This document shows, piece by piece, positions 61,738 through 64,000 of a DNA stretch of 64,000 nt. How positions within the stretch are numbered: the first letter of the stretch is position 1; every line of letters begins with the position of its first letter. The notes under the pieces were generated by a model, which was given only the letters and a program-made list of their open reading frames with translations, was not told where the DNA came from and did not search any database. Source of the stretch: [Enterobacter] lignolyticus SCF1 (GTDB taxonomy: Bacteria > Pseudomonadota > Gammaproteobacteria > Enterobacterales > Enterobacteriaceae); the NCBI RefSeq assembly GCF_000164865.1, contig NC_014618.1, forward strand, positions 2,852,001-2,916,000, in the 5' to 3' direction. The translations under genes and the position numbers were made by a program.

Positions 61738-62290
61738 AATTATGATGGCGCTTTTCAAGCCTGCCAGAAAACACATAGTTACTTAAAAAACAATGTATTA
61801 TAAAAATCTGCTATAAACAACAAGAGAGGGTAGAGAACATTTTTTAGCCCAGCACAGGAGTGCCGTCGACAGACGTTATCACCAATGACAGTGCAGGCTT
61901 CTTATAAAACCGGGAGCCGCATTGAACAAACGCGGCGACTCTGTTACCAAATCCATCTACAGCCAGTATGTTGGATACTACACATAACGCGATGAGCAAA
62001 TGATTGCGCAATCATATCCCACAATTTAGATAGAATACGAACTACCAATCAACAATCCCGCACAGGCGATGACTCCATCACCAATTATTAGCAACGGTAC
62101 TTTTCCGGAATAGATTTATCTATAGTTCTCATCTAAAAAATATTCGTACGGTTTTTAGGTATCAATTTATCTGTGCACATTTTCAGCTACGCATCCAAAA
62201 GACTCCAGTAAATCGCGAAGTAGTATATCGGATTAATTTTAATCATATAACCACTGGTATTAAACAATTTATTTTTGAACCCTGGAAAAT
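61738..62290. other. AT-rich gap between phoH and the barrel gene
   Basis: 553 bp with no open frame of note on either strand and much lower GC than the core genome. I see no tRNA, IS end or strong terminator here. It sits where E. coli has only a short efeB-phoH gap, so it is likely part of the DNA that brought in the next gene. Confidence 0.55.
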
Positions 62291-62319
62291 TTGACAGTAA
62301 AAAGAAACAATGAGCTAAT
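62291..62319 (+). promoter_or_regulatory. Sigma-70 promoter of the outer-membrane barrel gene
   Basis: TTGACA, 17 nt, GCTAAT, with a further TAATAT two bases on; 79 nt before the start codon. Confidence 0.6.
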
Positions 62320-62397
62320 ATGATTACAACATTAGCCAACAGTATTAGTTACACTATTTTACCGAGATCCTTTATCTCACTACATGGATAGAAATAA

Positions 62398-63102
62398 ATG
62401 CGCAAAACAACTTTAGCTATTTCACTGCTTATTTTTTCCTCTATAGCATCAGCAGAAACTACAAAACCTTTTGATGGTTGGTATGTCGGTGGTAACTTTG
62501 GTTACGGTAGCGGAACCAATCATGATGTTTATGTAGTACCCGGGAATGCCGAGGCATCAGGGACGCCACGTGATATTGACGGAACAATTGGCGGCATTCA
62601 GGCGGGGCATTACTGGCAATTGGATAATAATATTGTTTTAGGAGTTGAAACAGGTTGGCAGGCTGCTAATATTAGCGGTGGCATCAGCAATGCTGAATCA
62701 ATTTCAGAATACTATGATCAAATTGAAATTAATCAGGCCTTCAATTTAAATTTTAAAGCCGGTTATGCTATTGAGAACTGGCTTATTTACACTACCGCCG
62801 GATTAACAGTTGCCTCTATGGATTATGCACGCGGTTGTTACTCCGATCCAACCACAACCATTAAAGACTGCTTAGACCCGTATGATGCAACAGCCGATGG
62901 CACTCGCGTTGGATATAATGTTGGTGCTGGCGTAGAATGGAAATTTAACAATAGTTTTTCAGCCGCTCTTGAGTATAAATACACAGATTTAGGTGAAAGT
63001 GATGCATGGTTAGCCAGCGATGCAAACACATTAAATGATAGTTATGCTCGTTATAAAACTGATTATCAAGAAATTACATTCAGAATTAACTATCATTTCT
63101 AA
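62398..63102 (+). CDS. Outer-membrane beta-barrel protein (OmpA-like/Omp25-type fold)
   Basis: 234 residues. Signal peptide MRKTTLAISLLIFSSIASA|ETT. The mature chain alternates aromatic and hydrophobic residues in short strands (FDGWYVGGNFGYGSGT, IGGIQAGHYWQLDNNIVLGV, FNLNFKAGYAIENWLIYTTA, GAGVEWKFNNSFSAALEYKY) and ends FRINYHF with a terminal Phe for BAM recognition. This is the eight-strand opacity/Omp25 barrel class. One Cys pair (GCYSD, DCLDP) lies in a loop. AT-rich codons suggest transfer. A good terminator follows. Function is not known. Confidence 0.87.
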   Translation: MRKTTLAISLLIFSSIASAETTKPFDGWYVGGNFGYGSGTNHDVYVVPGNAEASGTPRDIDGTIGGIQAGHYWQLDNNIVLGVETGWQAANISGGISNAESISEYYDQIEINQAFNLNFKAGYAIENWLIYTTAGLTVASMDYARGCYSDPTTTIKDCLDPYDATADGTRVGYNVGAGVEWKFNNSFSAALEYKYTDLGESDAWLASDANTLNDSYARYKTDYQEITFRINYHF

Positions 63103-63120
63103 CTTGTACGTCATCCAGAG

Positions 63121-63148
63121 CGCGCCAGCCAGTAAACTGGCGCGTTTT
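63121..63148 (+). terminator. Terminator of the barrel gene
   Basis: CGCGCCAG ... CTGGCGCG followed by TTTT, 18 nt past the stop. Confidence 0.85.
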
Positions 63149-63196
63149 CATTGTTCTTCATCCCCTTCGATAACAAAAATCTTGAGAGTAGTGTTC

Positions 63197-63547
63197 TCAA
63201 ATATACTGCTCTATTTTTTTTATTAATCCTTCATACCACTCATTTTCAAACCGCCGCTGAGCATCCTGTGCCTCTTTATCACGCAGGATACGCTGATCTT
63301 TATCGAGCTTTAGCTGACTGATCTTATGTTCTGGTGATATTTCCGGCTCAATATGGACAACTTCTTTTGTTTTTTCAACGATGGTTTCAGCATCGACTTT
63401 CTGGCTTACCTGACCTAGCTTTTGCTGAAGTTCGAGGATGTCATTCCTGATTCTTTTTTCGATGTTCATCAATGAGTTAATGACACCCATTATCAAAAAA
63501 ATAGAGAGTGCATTTAATATTAACAAAATAATTAAAGTGGTACTCAT
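63197..63547 (-). CDS. Small membrane-anchored coiled-coil protein, unknown function
   Basis: 116 residues from MSTTLIILLILNALSIFLIM, a single N-terminal membrane helix with no clear cleavage site. It is followed by a charged helical region (NIEKRIRNDILELQQKLGQV, then KDQRILRDKEAQDAQRRFEN) likely to form a coiled coil in the cytoplasm or periplasm. I do not recognise a family. The frame opens 22 codons earlier, but the chosen start puts the helix at the N-terminus. It lies between the barrel gene (convergent) and efeB, and has the same low GC. Confidence 0.6.
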   Translation of the reverse strand: MSTTLIILLILNALSIFLIMGVINSLMNIEKRIRNDILELQQKLGQVSQKVDAETIVEKTKEVVHIEPEISPEHKISQLKLDKDQRILRDKEAQDAQRRFENEWYEGLIKKIEQYI

Positions 63548-63822
63548 TGTGATTTTACCGTTGTATTTGTTTAATAATAAATTAATAGCGATGGTCCCCG
63601 AATACCGCATCACTGCCAGTATGATACGGCCGACCGACGAATTTACCTCCGGGGAACCCCCTGCGTCAATTCCGGCGCTGAATCAGTTTGGGGGATGTCT
63701 GGTATAGAAATCTTATTAGAACAGCGGCAAGACGGGCATGCGATCGCATTTCTGCGCCAGAAATTTATTTAAAAATTTTTGACCAAACAAAAATATCGTC
63801 ATGTCTTGATTATTATGAAATA

Positions 63823-63850
63823 AGCGCCTGCCCTGGCGGGCAGGACGCTG
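63823..63850 (-). terminator. Possible efeB terminator
   Basis: Minus strand GCG-CCTGCCC ... GGGCAGG-CGC type stem followed by TTATTTC; a GC-rich hairpin with a weak U-run just after the efeB stop. Confidence 0.5.
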
Positions 63851-63852
63851 AA

Positions 63853-64000
63853 TCAGGCCTCCAGCAACGCCTGAGCAAGGTAGCGGGTGTTATCTTTTAC
63901 GCCCGGTAAAACAAAGAAATAACCTCCGCCAACCGGCTTGATGTACTCTTCAAGCGCTTCGCCATTGAGACGCTTCTGCACCGTCAGGAACCCCTTTTCG
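63853..64000 (-). CDS. efeB: Deferrochelatase/peroxidase EfeB, C-terminal end only
   Basis: The last 48 codons are present: EKGFLTVQKRLNGEALEEYI, then KPVGGGYFFVLPGVKDNTRY and LAQALLEA before TGA. The GGGYFF-LPG end matches EfeB, a Tat-exported DyP-type haem peroxidase of the EfeUOB ferrous-iron system. In E. coli efeUOB lies next to phoH, which supports the call. The rest of the gene is beyond the window edge. Confidence 0.88.
   Translation of the reverse strand, partial: EKGFLTVQKRLNGEALEEYIKPVGGGYFFVLPGVKDNTRYLAQALLEA

Overview
The window is chromosomal DNA from a motile member of the Enterobacteriaceae. Gene order is the E. coli fabF-phoH segment (about 23-25 min on that map), read in the opposite direction. 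Protein lengths and motifs are close to E. coli, but several E. coli genes are absent from their usual places (grxB, yceI/yceJ, clsC/ymdB, csgBAC, csgEFG, pgaABCD). This fits an Enterobacter/Kosakonia/Klebsiella-like lineage; the sequence alone does not settle the genus.

Layout. (1) 1-7.9 kb: the fatty-acid and phospholipid cluster rpmF-plsX-fabHDG-acpP-fabF with yceD, yceF, an SraB-like small RNA and rluC. (2) 7.9-11.7 kb: rne with its long autoregulatory leader. (3) 11.8-23.3 kb: the flagellar hook/basal-body operon flgBCDEFGHIJ, flgKL with its own sigma-28 promoter, and the divergent flgA and flgMN. (4) 23.3-42.7 kb: conserved housekeeping and stress genes: murJ, mviM, yceH, rimJ, mdtH, yceB, pyrC, dinI, bssS, solA, yceO, trhO, lpxL, mdtG, msyB, yceK, opgGH and opgC.

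(5) 42.7-48.3 kb is the most unusual part. It sits exactly where the curli locus lies in E. coli, between ymdA-like and ycdZ. Only a CsgD-type LuxR regulator remains. Curli fibre genes (csgBAC) and secretion genes (csgEFG) are absent. In their place is a 768-residue exported protein made almost wholly of Gly-Gly-Ser/Gly-Gly-Asn tripeptides, with an internal His-rich 32-residue tandem repeat and a short Cys-containing C-terminus. I infer, without proof, that this is an extracellular-matrix or surface fibre protein that has taken over curli's place.

(6) 48.3-51.3 kb: ycdZ, ycdY, ycdX, ghrA. (7) 51.5-60.5 kb: an accessory block bracketed by two identical tRNA-Ser(GGA) genes. Each tRNA is followed by tandem ~182-bp repeats that re-copy the last 19 nt of the tRNA, an architecture like the rtT repeats of the E. 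coli tyrT operon. The block carries a four-gene chaperone-usher fimbrial operon and a LysR / pirin / YcaC-type hydrolase module, with no visible integrase. (8) 60.5-64 kb: phoH with an upstream PhoB box, an AT-rich gap, an AT-rich outer-membrane barrel gene, a small coiled-coil membrane protein, and the C-terminal end of efeB running off the window.
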